Assembly: GCF_964355755.1 (NCBI RefSeq)
Contig: NC_092675.1
Coordinates: 9,251,312 to 9,315,311, forward strand
Length of the DNA stretch: 64,000 nt
Reading direction: 5' to 3'
Source: Antedon mediterranea
Taxonomy: Eukaryota > Echinodermata > Crinoidea > Comatulida > Antedonidae
Both the position numbers and the translations under genes were made by a program. How positions within the stretch are numbered: position 1 is the stretch's first letter; each line of letters starts with the position of its first letter. Of this stretch, positions 32,770-44,000 are shown one piece after another. The notes beneath the pieces were generated by a model. The model did no database searches. It had not been told where the DNA came from and saw nothing but the letters and a program-made list of their open reading frames with translations.

Positions 32770-33735
32770 AAAATAACAGCAGAAAACTTGGTTACTTCAT
32801 TGTTTTAATCACTACAAATTTGTTTCGTACGACCAGCATGTAGCTGGCCGCACTCTTCAGGTGAAATATAAAACATAAGTGACACAGTTGTCTCATAGTG
32901 CTTAATAGAAATGAGTCATCAGGAAGTCGTATACAATAGCCTATTGTTTTAGATAAACTATTTGGATCTGCAATTTAGTAAGATTTTTTTCCTATGTCTA
33001 CAAGTAGAGGCTAACTCGTTCTTACGGTTCAGTGAGCATAGCTCTGGTTGACATATAATAATATACTTTTCATATATACATAAATTACATCTTTTGTTAA
33101 TATTTGAGTAAGGTTTGCATTTCTTTATAATTTTCCATTTAATTGAGTAATTTGTTTTAGAGTCTTTAAGTGTCCATATATATTTACTGAGTTCCGTTGC
33201 GTTTCTTAGTTTTTCGTTCCGGAATGAAGACGTATGGTTTCTGTATCTGGTTTTAAACTGGTTTTCAGTTAGTCCGACATATGTTTCTTCTTTTGATGAA
33301 TCTTCTATCTTTACTGTAGCTTGGTAAACTACACCTTTTGTTAGGCAGTTACCTGGGAGCGGGCATTCATTGGGATTGCGGCAGTTACATCCGCTTGTTT
33401 TCGCGTTGGTTTCAGTAGACTTTTCTTTGGCTATCACACAATTACTTTGTCTACGCTGGGCATGCAACTGTAGCTTAGTTTCAAGGTATTTCTGTTAAAT
33501 ATTTTTCTGAGCTTGTTGCCGGCAGGAAAACAATCTTCTACTATAGCTAAAAACTTGTGGCCGATGTTGGTTGCTACGTTTTTGCTGAATGGTGGGTTAA
33601 ACCAAATTATGTTTCTGGTACGTGATTTTTTGGGCTTCTGCTGTTCAGCATTGAACTCAAGTTGATGACGTATCCGCTTTCTTTGAGGGCTTCCTGGTTT
33701 CAGTATTTATTGGTACTCACTTTCGAATCAGTGGC
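32770..33735 (-). pseudogene. Penelope-like element, 3' part (RT end and GIY-YIG endonuclease)
   Basis: The minus strand starts with the end of the RT region (KKSRTRNIIWFNPPFSKNVA, KIFNRNTLKLSYSCMP), reaches a stop, and continues in another frame to the GIY-YIG endonuclease (33467-32958). This shows CNCRNPNECPLPGNCLTKG (cysteine motif), VYQATV and TYVGLTENQFKTRYRNHTSS, then TELSKYIWTLKD. The first Y of GIY appears as VYQATV and the second as TYVG, as usual for Penelope endonucleases. A hammerhead ribozyme follows in the 3' flank (32809-32864). The N-terminal RT part is at 40330-41042, separated by a LINE. Confidence 0.88.
32809..32864 (-). ncRNA. Hammerhead ribozyme (type I, minimal stem III) of the Penelope-like element
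   Basis: Read on the minus strand: stem I strand UCAC (32864-32861), core CUGAAGA (32860-32854, CUGANGA), stem II GUGCGGCCAGC / GCUGGUCGUAC with loop UACAU and G-U wobbles (32853-32827), core GAA (32826-32824), 5-bp stem III ACAAA/UUUGU (32823-32814), cleavage-site A (32813) and stem I strand GUGA (32812-32809). All invariant core bases are present and the predicted cut follows A17. Penelope-like elements are known to carry such short-stem-III hammerheads in their terminal repeats. No second copy was found, so the dimeric arrangement cannot be shown. Confidence 0.85.
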
Positions 33736-33979
33736 ACACACCTTTCGGTGGTGCGTCCATACAAATATAAACAACATATAAAAGGTAAATGATGATAAAA
33801 CTTACATAATTAACTTACATTGGAAAAAAAACAAAAAAACAAATGTACAGTAGTAATTGCACACTTGAATAGATACTTAAAAACAATTGTATAACGAGCA
33901 AATCAATAAATCGACGCAATAGGTCAGTAGTAAATACACATTAGGGCCTACTTACAAAATGTCAGACAAAAAAAAAATA

Positions 33980-34440
33980 CTTATACATAGTAAATAAAAA
34001 AAACAAACTAAAAAACAAAAACAAAAAAAAACAGAATAAAGGTACAATAGGTGAACAGTATAAATAATACATAATCATGATAAAATTACTACATAAATCG
34101 AAATAAGCACAAATATATGTTTATATGTACTTGAAATTATAGATATAGCAAACAGCAAGTACAAGATTTTATTTGTTTAATGATTAGTTATTGGTATATC
34201 TAACTGGTCTATCAATGTATAAACTAAATAAGCTAAAATGTCTGACTGAAAAAAAAAACAAAAAAAAACTTATACATAGAAAATAAAACTAAAAAACAAT
34301 TGGATAACAGTATAACGATACAATAGGTCAAAAGTATAAATAATACATAATCATGATTATTTTTACAAAAATCGAGATAAACACTAATATATGTTTATAT
34401 GTATTTGAAGTTAGATAAGCAAATAAACTAGTTTATCAAT
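33980..34440. repeat. Direct duplication in the LINE 3' UTR
   Basis: TATAAATAATACATAATCAT and ATATATGTTTATATGTA occur in the same order at about 34060-34130 and 34335-34405, each preceded by A-rich CAAAAAAAAAC stretches; period about 275 bp. Confidence 0.65.
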
Positions 34441-34608
34441 GTAAAAGCCAAATAGGCTAATTATTGGGGTAATGTTGGTAATTTCTTATATATATCTAAC
34501 CTGGTATCCCAGGCACTTTGTAGGTATTTTTTACAAGCCAAGTCAAAAATTTCCCCAAGAACAACGTTTTCATTATATAAATTGTCTAATAACAAATGTA
34601 ATTTCATT

Positions 34609-37600
34609 TCAGAGGTTCCTTAAATAATGTTCAAACCCGTTATTCATTAATTGTAATTTCATTGGGTAGAAGATTTCTTCTCTTAATTTACTAAATGTAT
34701 TACATTCTAACATAAAGTGTGCGATAGTTTCAGTGTCATTATTGCAGAGTGCACACATACCCGTACTCGTGGGTGACCATGACTGTTTCCTACCTTCAAG
34801 GTTTAGAGACTTCGATCTCGCCTTAAATTTCAAACAACTTCTTTTAAAGTCATTTTTGTAAAGAAGGTATGGTTCTAGTATCGGTTTATTCTTGTACACA
34901 AAGAGATGATTTTGATTGTGCTCTCTTCTGCCATTCGTTATTATCGATATCTTTGTTCTTGCATTTAAATTGAGTTAACCAATTACCAGGTGATTCGTTG
35001 GTGAACATATCACCCATGTTACATTTATGTAAGGCTTCTTTAACCTGATTTAACCATCCCCATTTTAATTTATCTTCAAGAATGTTTATGGCGTTAAAAA
35101 TCACATTGGACCATCTGTCATTCTCCATGTTTTTTAGGCGGTTAAAATATTTAATCCGAGAGTAGTTTTGAAGCGATTCTAGTGATTGCCAGCCCAAGTC
35201 ACCATATAGAGCCTCTTTTGCAACGTTACACGGAGCCTTAAGAATGGTTCTCGCCATTAAAAACTGCAGGTTTTCAACTTTTGCCATTGTTGTTTTTCCG
35301 TTACAGTACCAAACTGAGCATGCGTAATTAATGGTAGAGATTCCGATAGATTTCCATAATAGGTCCCCGTAATAAATTCTGTTAAAATCATCTTGTTCAT
35401 TTATAATGGATTTAATATACGCAATGATGCGATTACCCTTCTTGATAACTTCGTCTATGTGAAGATTGTCCGACAACGTACGAGAAATATATACTCCCAA
35501 GTATTTGTATTTATCAGTTTCTGTTATAGAATTGTTTCCTAACCTCCATTTTCTATATAAGTTGGTCCTTTGTCCTGTGATAAGGACATTTGATTTATCA
35601 TAATTAAATGACATTTTCCATTCTTTAGCAAATTCTGTAGTAGTTTGTAGGAGCATTTTAAGTTCCTTCTCGTTTTCTCCTATTAGTACGACGTCCCGTC
35701 GGCCCATAATAAACAATTAATTTTAGTGTTAAAGATGTTAACACCTAGATCTGAGTTGTTAAGCATTATACGTAATTCATTGATGTATATTAATTGAGAA
35801 GAGTGTTGGCGATAACGAGCATCCCTGTTTAACATCTTCATCGATATCAAATAACTCCGTCTCTAAATTAGCAAATTGGACCTTACATTTAACATTCTCA
35901 TATAAATTTTGTACGATATTAATTAGGTTACCTTTTATACCGATTCGGCGTAATGCTTTTATTAGTCCTTCTCTCCAGACTGTATCGAATGCTTTTCGGA
36001 AATCGAGAAAAGCCAAAAATTTCTTTTTACCCTCGGCTTGTCGAGTAGCTATCAAGCTTTTAAGGGTGAAGATATGGTCTTCACATCGTCTATCTTTTTG
36101 GAAGCCCCCTTGTGCTTCGGTTAATAAATCATACTCTTCAAGGAATTCTGATATTCTTCGAGAAATTATTCGACTAAAGATCTTAGCAATGCATGAGTTT
36201 AAGGTAATTCCTCTATAGTTATCTAAATTTCGCCGGTCGCCTTTTTTAAATATAGGAACTATTGTGCCGTTGTTCCATTCATCTGGTATACATTCGAGAT
36301 GGGAGAGCCTTTTAAACAGTTTATACAGTTTTGCAACTATTGTGTTACCGCCGTTTTTTATCAATTCGTTAGAAATATTATCATTTCCCGGGCTTTTGTT
36401 GTTTTTACATAGGGAGACTGCGTATTTTACATCTTCACATGAGAATTCGAGTTTATCCAGAGTAGCGGTTTGAACATTTATGTTGTAGCTGTCTACATCT
36501 AAGTTTTTCTTACCTAAGGTATTAAAGTAATTGGTTAACGAGGACTTAATTATGGGTGCGTCTGATGTTACATTGTCCGTTCCCGGAATTATTATAGATG
36601 TAACATTGTTTGTTCGTTTATTTCCTTTTAAAACTGACCAGAAGTCTCTAGACTGAGGTCCGCCTTTTTCCATTATTTTTGAACATCTATCCATCCGGAT
36701 TTGCATCATTTTTTGTCTAATTAATGTTTTACATTCGTTTCGTTTAGTTTGATAATCTTTCCAGAGATTATCCCTTATAGTTTTATTAAAGTCAGAATTA
36801 GTTTCGTTCTTACAATATAGTCGGTGTGCTCGACACGCGCTTTTTTTCGTTTTTCCATTGACTGTTCAATATCACAATCAAACCATTGTTTACTTTTTCT
36901 GGACTGTTTTTTATAGCCTATTGTCTCTTCGGCAGCAGACACTACAAGGCGTTTCCATGATTCCCAAGCTTCGTTAGCATTTAAATGGGCTGGGTCCCAG
37001 TTAGTGAATTTAGATTCAAGGTCATCTTGGAACGTTGTCCAATCGTGGTTATACTTTATATCCCATCGTTGTTTAAATGTTTCAGGGATTGTGTTATTAT
37101 TATTAAATGATTCCACATCCATATCAATTATAATCATGTTATGATCGCTACCTATGTGAAAGTTACATTGGTCATCTATCATGAATTCATTTATATCTTT
37201 TTGAATATTTGCTGATACAAGACCATAATCCAAAACACTTTTATGTTGATTCTTTACCCACGTAAATACTCCTGTACATTTTTCACTACCGTGAAGGATA
37301 AACAGATCACCATCATTACTAAAATCAATAAGTCCTTGACCATTATAGTTTATAGATTCGTCTCCATCGTTAATCAAGTGACCAAGAATTATTATTTTAG
37401 CATCATTTTTCCGCTAATAAGGAGACAAACATCTCATAAGTCAAGTTGCGATCGGTTCCTTCACATGCAAAATAAACTAAAGCTATGTAATATATTGAAT
37501 TGGTAGAACTATTAAATTGCACTTTTACCCATAGTCGTTCGAGGGTATCACATCTCGTATCTAATACATTGTCATCTATGATCTTAATGTCGTCCCTAAT

Positions 37601-38108
37601 TAGGAAGCCGATCCCGCCTTGACTTTTTTAGTGATGATCTATTTTTCCCAATCCAATTGTAACCTTTGATTTGTATTTCTTCCTTATCTTTTAGAAATGA
37701 TTCAACTATTCCAAATACATTAATTTTATTGATGTTTACAAATTTTTGGATATCATACTTTTTGCTTTTGTAGCCTCTGATATTATTGTATGCTATTTTA
37801 ATGTTAGTATTCGTATTACATGATTTAGATTTCTTTTTACCTCGTCTAACTTTAACATGTTTATGATTATTCTTATTTGGAGGCACGTTGTTTAACATAA
37901 GATCAGGATTTACACTATTGATACTAGCGATATATTCGCTATTTTTGTTAATTGTTATCTCATTTATAGAGGTATTGTTATTACATTCGTCAATTAAGAA
38001 ATCGTATATATTGTCATGATTAAAAGACATTACATTACCCCGCAGGTTTTTCCTGGTTGGTTCAGGATCGGCGTTTACTTCATTGCCTGTTTCCATGGAA
38101 GTCGACAT
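34609..38108 (-). pseudogene. LINE ORF2: AP-like endonuclease plus reverse transcriptase
   Basis: 38108-37596 opens the ORF and reaches the endonuclease start (IKIAYNNIRGYKSKKYDIQK). After a frame break, 37377-36775 holds the endonuclease end (VFTWVKNQHKSVLDYGLVS, GSDHNMIII) and linker. 36709-35777 holds RT motifs IPDEWNNGTIVPIFKKGDRR, NYRGITLNSC, AQGGFQKDRRCEDHI, FLDFRKAFDTVW (motif A aspartate present) and VKQGCSLSPTLFSI. At about 35705 the YADD-type motif is interrupted by two extra bases: one frame reads CLLWAD, the other DVVLIGENE. The C-terminal zinc knuckle CALCNNDTETIAHFMLEC is in 34899-34609. ORF1 and ORF2 overlap by a few bases. Confidence 0.85.
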
Positions 38109-39497
38109 TGATAGTTCTTATGTCCAAATTCGAAGCATCCGTGACATTGTACTGGTTTACCATGTTTACAGTCTTTCATCTGATGGTTCCTTTCACCACA
38201 GTAGTAACATCCGGTTCTGTTTGTTTGTATTTGTCTACTATTGTGTCGATAATTTAAGTTAGTGTTTGGACGGTGCTGTTTGTTGCGATATCCCTGTGTT
38301 CCTATCGGCGACGAGTAGTGGCCTAATGAAGTTCGGTGCGATTTGTGTGTTTCTTTATCTTTCACAATCCTGTGTACTTTGTTGATATTGGTCAGTAATT
38401 TCTTCGTTCCGTAGTTGCTGAGGTGAAGTCTACTCCTATTGAGGGATCCACTTTCACATTCGTTATTGTATAGTTTGATTGAAGGTTGTGTCGTTGTCAA
38501 TTATTTTACAGTCCTCTTTTGACGCGATTCCTTTGATTTCCCCGTTCAGTTTATCTACTCTACCTTGATGTTCCATAACATCTTGTCTAGGACATATTGT
38601 TGATAATATAATGGATGTGCTGGGCGATTTCGTTTTAACATCCTGTATTATGTGTGCGAACTCGTTTGGGGCGTTGTTTGCATCCTTGTCTTTTGTGCAG
38701 TCGTTCGTTCCGCCATGAATTATTATGGTATCAAAACTTTTCGCGTCTAGTGATCTCAATGATTCTTTTATATCTTTCATTTTTGCTCCGGGTAGACAAG
38801 AGACTTTAGTCTTCATCAATCCTCTTTCATTAATATTCTTGATTATTGAGTCTCCTATAATAAGGGTGTCTGTGTTCAATGGTATACCATTTGTTCTTTC
38901 GTGTAGATCTTTGGTACGGTCATTCTTTGTTTGGTCACACATAGCATTGCGTTGCAGTTCTAAGTCATCTTTTAGTTGTTTTTTTTTATCTTATGTGGGT
39001 TCATCCCACTTTTATTTCCATACCACTGTTCTCTTTACATATATTTTTCACTATACACTAATACATATCATTATATTTACAATGTTTGTTTAATCATCTG
39101 TATACATATACTTATTTAAAGAGTTTTATTCATTTGTTTACATATTATCACATTGATTACATAGCTTCCTCTTTTTAAACATATTATCTGTAACACATTT
39201 TCATTAACAAGCTTATTTTTTTCTTACATAGTTGTTTTTGATTTTTTCATCTACCACATTTTCATTTAACAATGCATATTCTCTGTTATACTCATTACTT
39301 ACTATATGTTTACTGTTAACATAATATTGTTCTCATTCTTTAACCTTAATATTAATATTTTTGTTCTTTAATGTTTACAAAACTTTTATTTCCAGCAGAT
39401 CTTTTTTTGCATCTATAACTTCTTAAATTTTCATTTAACTTTTTTACATTCTTCTCTTATGTGGATTCATTCCACTTTTTTTTTTTTTTTCTTATTT

Positions 39498-39535
<38 letters not shown>

Positions 39536-39915
39536 ATTTCCATATCTTTTAGTTGTTTATTTTCCTGTCGAAGAATGTTATTTTGCTCTTTGATCTCATT
39601 GATGATTTTAAATTGTTTATCTAATGATTTTCGTAGTGAAGTTATAGTGTTTGGTATTCCTCTACATGATTCGCAAAACCAACTGGTTGCTCGCTTTCCA
39701 GTTGCGGAGATTCCAATACATTGTGGGTGAAAATCAATTTGGCAAAATGAGCATTCGATGCTTTTTCCTTTGGCGATATGATTTAACATACAATGCTCTA
39801 CACATTTAATCGTCCGATTAGTGATACTAGACGTGCTTGTTGAATGTTGTTGTGATTTGGTTTGCGAGCTTGGAGGGGATTGAGGTCTCGGGGGTGTTCG
39901 GTTTGTAGACGCCAT
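38075..39915 (-). pseudogene. LINE ORF1: PHD finger, SGNH-hydrolase-like and CCHC zinc knuckles
   Basis: Read on the minus strand. (i) 39915-39530: serine-rich head and a PHD-type finger with CVEHCMLNH ... CSFCQIDFHPQCIGI ... WFCESC, then a coiled coil (QFKIINEIKEQNNILRQENK). (ii) A T/A homopolymer block (39475-39532) and low-complexity DNA to about 38950. (iii) 38942-38463: SGNH/GDSL-like domain with LIIGDSIIKNINERG (block I serine) and IIIHGGTNDC (block III). (iv) 38500-38075: end of that fold (LHLSNYGTKKLL) and two zinc knuckles (CYYCGERNHQMKDC, CHGCFEFGHKNYQC). ORF1s with PHD and esterase domains are known from CR1-group LINEs; having PHD, esterase and CCHC together is notable. Frame breaks between parts. 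Confidence 0.75.
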
Positions 39916-40329
39916 ATTTAAGATTTAATTTAGGATCTATGTCGAATTAATTATTATTATAACTATCATTTGGTATCTGGTTCATTCAGATCGTTCAGAT
40001 AACTTCTTATAATAGTTCTGGAACGTTTTCCGACTTACAGTTATCCAGATAAATATACAGCACCCAGACGGTCTAAATATTTCAATGATGTAGGATAGCT
40101 TGGTTGGCGTGGTCCAGCAGTATTAGCGTGGGCCTAAACAAGCTATCTATTGTTCTCTATCTATACAGGACGCTATCTTTCCCCAGTGAGAGATGTACAC
40201 TTCTGCTACGTTGGCCTTGGAAATTTAGTAAAATAGTTATATGAAAACTCACCATTTACTGCTTATTTTCTCAAGATATAAACTATGGTTGGATTCCTCA
40301 AGTTGAGATATACCTAACGCTATACCTTT

Positions 40330-41042
40330 AAAATAAAAATGTTGTTGAAGACTTTTCAGCTAAATTGGGAATTTAAACGTCCCGCGTCTCGTCCCGCGGT
40401 ATAGGGGTGCAGATGCATGAAATGTATCTTTGTCTGATGAGATGTCAGAAAGGCGTCTATTTATAGCAAGTGGGATGTTGCGGATAATAGATGGAGGATG
40501 GTTGCTGTCATGGTGCACGTAGGTTGGTTTGTTATTAGGCTTAGTGAAAGGTCGGAAGATCCCTGTCCTTAGGTCGAACGTTACATCCAAATAATTGACT
40601 ATTTTCTTGTTAGCATCAATTGTTAGCTTGAGGTTGTTCTCCTGGAAAACCTTACAAATATCTTTCTTGATTAGCTCAATCGTTTTGGCTGATTCGCGAA
40701 ACGCAGCTAGGCCATCGTCGCGGTATAGACCAATTTGGTTGCCATATTTGTTAGACAGTTGCGACAAAAGATATGTACCTACGATTTCACAGGTTTCAGC
40801 ACCGTCAAAGCTTCCCAGTGTGACGTCAAACACAGGTTGGTTTTCAGTTCCTTTTTTGCACCATGTAGCGTTATCATGGAAAAGGAGTGACCTTTTAGCT
40901 TGGATAATAATATTTGTTTCTTCATCGGAGATTGCTTCAAACTCGGAGGCGAATTCAAGGGCTTTTTTAACTAGGTCAATGGTTATTGACGGGTAGAAAT
41001 CAACTATGTCGAAGCAAATAAACGAGTGCTTCTCCTGAAAAC
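40330..41042 (-). pseudogene. Penelope-like element, RT catalytic part
   Basis: Minus strand from 41042: [18 protein letters not shown] (motif A with catalytic D), then [28 protein letters not shown] (motif C, YRDD), [35 protein letters not shown] and FHASAPLY, where Penelope homology stops at the LINE border. The main open frame is 40833-40360. The 5' half of the element is missing: the copy starts at an A/T run at 41043-41061 next to the BEL remnant. The 3' part is at 32770-33735. Confidence 0.87.
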
Positions 41043-41061
41043 CAAAAAAAAAAAAAAAAAG

Positions 41062-44000
41062 GAAAGAAAGGTCTTGGATATAATAAGGATTTAAAGTTGA
41101 GAAATATTCATTACAGTTTTAAGGCCGTTAAAGAAAAATCTGAACGTATTCAGTATGTGAAGGGGAGTAATCCTGATTGGAAGTTATGAGAAATGAATAT
41201 AAGGCATGGATGGGCATGTATGAAGAATTTCTCCAAAGGCATGATGAATATTATGCGCTCTGTTGTCTGACGAGGAACGTGTTAGTTATAGAATTAAATG
41301 GTATGATGAAAGAAGCAATTGGCTTGGCGATTTTAAGGCTTCAATGGTAGAGTGGTTTGGAATAGCTTCCAGTGAGAAAAACCCAATCCACCTGGATCGA
41401 TTGTGTCAAGAAGGTCGTCTGAGCATAGTTTGGCTGTGTCGGAAAGGCTTCGAAGTGAGCAGAAAAGAGCTGAACTTAAAGCCAGGGCAGCATGTCTTAG
41501 AAACGTGCACCAATTAGAACTTCAGAAGTTAAGTTTAAGATTGAAAGAAGAAGAGATGAGACTACAGACAGAGGTGGACGTCCTTGAAGCAAGAAGCAGA
41601 GTGCTTGATAAGTTTGACAGTGAGGCAGAGTCTGTATTCAGTGATAGCCTTGATATTGATAGGGCTCCGAGAGCTAGACTTGCAAGTTCATTGGATGGTA
41701 AAGTTAATTCACATACACATGTTGATGTGTGTGCACATATCGAAGATCATCAAGTACATGTTCAGAATAAGGTACCTGTGTATGGTGATGAGGTTCATGT
41801 ACCTGATGTAAATGAGAAGATTACTAATCCATATGTATTGCCGCAGATCTTCCTCAGGCACTGGTGAAACAGCTTCAAAGGCCAACACCGGAAATGATGA
41901 AGTTTGGTGGTGATCCCATGGAATATAAAAAATTCATGCGACAGTTTCAGGCCAGAGTTGTGAGAAATACGGAAAGTGATGATGCGCGGTTGTACTACTT
42001 AGAGCAGTTTACCTACGGAGAAGCAAAGAAGATTGTAATGGCTTTAGTTATCTTGATGCCGAGTTGGGGTACCGAGCAGCTTTACCTGCATTGGAGGAAC
42101 GATATGGAGATACAGAATTAATCGCAAATGCCTTCATTAGAAAGGCACTAGCTTGGCCAGTAATCAAAGATGGTAACCCTTAGATGCCTTCTCAACATTT
42201 CTGGTAGAATGTGAAAATGCGGTAAGATGCGTTGATTCTATGAAAATTCAATTCAAGTTTTGCAGATGTATATGGTTCTGATACAGAAAATACAGAATGT
42301 GATGGAGACTGTACGATGGCAATTGTTCCAGTAAGAGTGAGAATGAGAAATAGTATTAAGGAAGTCGTCACATATGCATTTCTTGATCCTGGTAGTAATG
42401 TGTCTTTCTGCTCCAGTGCTCTAATGAAAGAAGTGTGTGGGACCGGTCATAAAATGAAGATCACAATTGAAACAATGGGAGTACCACATACAATGTATAC
42501 CTACGTGGTGGAAGGTTTAGAAATCCTAAGTCTTGATGGTTTGAATATAACAGAATTACCTAAAGTATATACTAAAGATAGGATGCCAGTTTCTCACCAT
42601 CACATACCTACTGCCAGCGATGTTCGTCGTTGGCCACACTTTTCAGATGTCCATCTTCCACATTTCAACGCCGACATTGGTTTGTTAATTGGAAATAATG
42701 TTCCAGATGCATATACGCCAAGGCAAGTTAGAACCGGACCAGCTGGGAGCCCACATGCGACACAGACAGCTTTAGGTTGGATAGCATGGAACGTAATTCG
42801 GAACGATAGATCCAGGTCTGGTAAAGAAGATACCTTGGCAGTGAACAAAGCCACTATAAGTGCGATACAAGAAGTTGAAGACAACAGAAAACTAGAGAAG
42901 TTAGTCAGAGAATGCATTAATTATGACTTTCCTGAACGTACAATTGACGACAGAAAAGAATGGTTTCAAGAGGACAGAAGATTTATGGTGGTAGTGGAAA
43001 AATCCTGTAGGTTGAAAGATGGCCACTATAAAATTAGTTTACCTTTCAGAAGCGACTTCAACTTGCCCGATAACTCTGAAGTAGCTGTACGTCGACTAAA
43101 ATGTTTAGAAAAGAGGCTCCGGAGAGATTCCAAGCTACATTCTGATTATAACGACTTCATGTCTAAAATAATACAAAATGGGTATGCAGAAATCGTTCCT
43201 ATTAAGGATTTAGCTAGAGCTGACGGGAAGGTATGGTACATCCCTCATCATGGGGTGTATCACCCCAAGAAACCAGACAAAGTTCGTGTCGTCTTCGACT
43301 GTACTTACCATGGGGGTATCACTAACCGACATTCTCCTTCAAGGTCCAAACCTAACCAACAACCTCATTGGCGTCTTATTGGGTTTCCGACAAGAGAATG
43401 TTGCAGTCATGGGAGACATTGTATCGATGTTTCACCAAGTTTATGTTCCCAAAGATGAGTGTGATTTTCGTCGGTTCTATTGGTGGCCGCAAGGTAATCT
43501 AAGCATTGATCCAGTTATCTACAGAATGACAGTTCATTTGTTTTGGGCTGTCTCATCGCCTTCGTGTGCCAACTTTGCACTGCGTTTGACTGCACAGATG
43601 AACAAGAATTTATTCGATCCGATAGTAGCCGATACAGTGTTGGGTAACTTTTATGTTGACGATTGCCTCAAATCGGTTAGTTCAAGTGACCAAGCAGTAT
43701 CTCTTATTCAGCAGCTTACCACACTTTGTGAAATGGGTGGTTTCAAGTTCTCGAAATGGGTAAGCAACAAGCGAGAAGTACTACTTTCGGTTCCAGCCGC
43801 TGAACGAGACAAAGAGTTTGAAAACATAGAATTAGATTATGAGAAACTTTCTATAGAACGAGCTCTAGGAATTAGATGGTCAGTAGGCGCTGATACTCTT
43901 GGATTTAAGAATGTTGTACCAAGTCGACAACCAACTAGAAGAAACGTTCTTTCTATAATCAGCTCAGTCTATGATCCTTTTGGATTTGCGGCACCGTTTA

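Larger units (their letters stand above)
33736..40380 (-). mobile_element. LINE with PHD/SGNH/CCHC ORF1, inserted in the Penelope-like element
   Basis: A 6.6-kb minus-strand non-LTR element. From its 5' end: leader (about 40380-39916), ORF1 (39915-38075), ORF2 with apurinic-type endonuclease and RT (38108-34609), and an AT-rich 3' UTR with a direct duplication. It separates two parts of a Penelope-like RT reading frame that would otherwise be adjacent (ASAPLY | QEALKESGY), so the LINE is younger. The exact ends and target duplication are not resolved. Many frame breaks show it is inactive. Confidence 0.72.

Noticed and set aside
39461-39730. Plus-strand ORF with a poly-lysine run
   Set aside because: Created by an A/T homopolymer and antisense to the LINE ORF1 PHD region.
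42240-42262. TTTTGCAG before ATG in the decayed BEL copy, suggesting a spliced retrocopy
   Set aside because: The matching position is just the edge of an internal deletion; no donor-side evidence, and the other deletion lacks splice signals.
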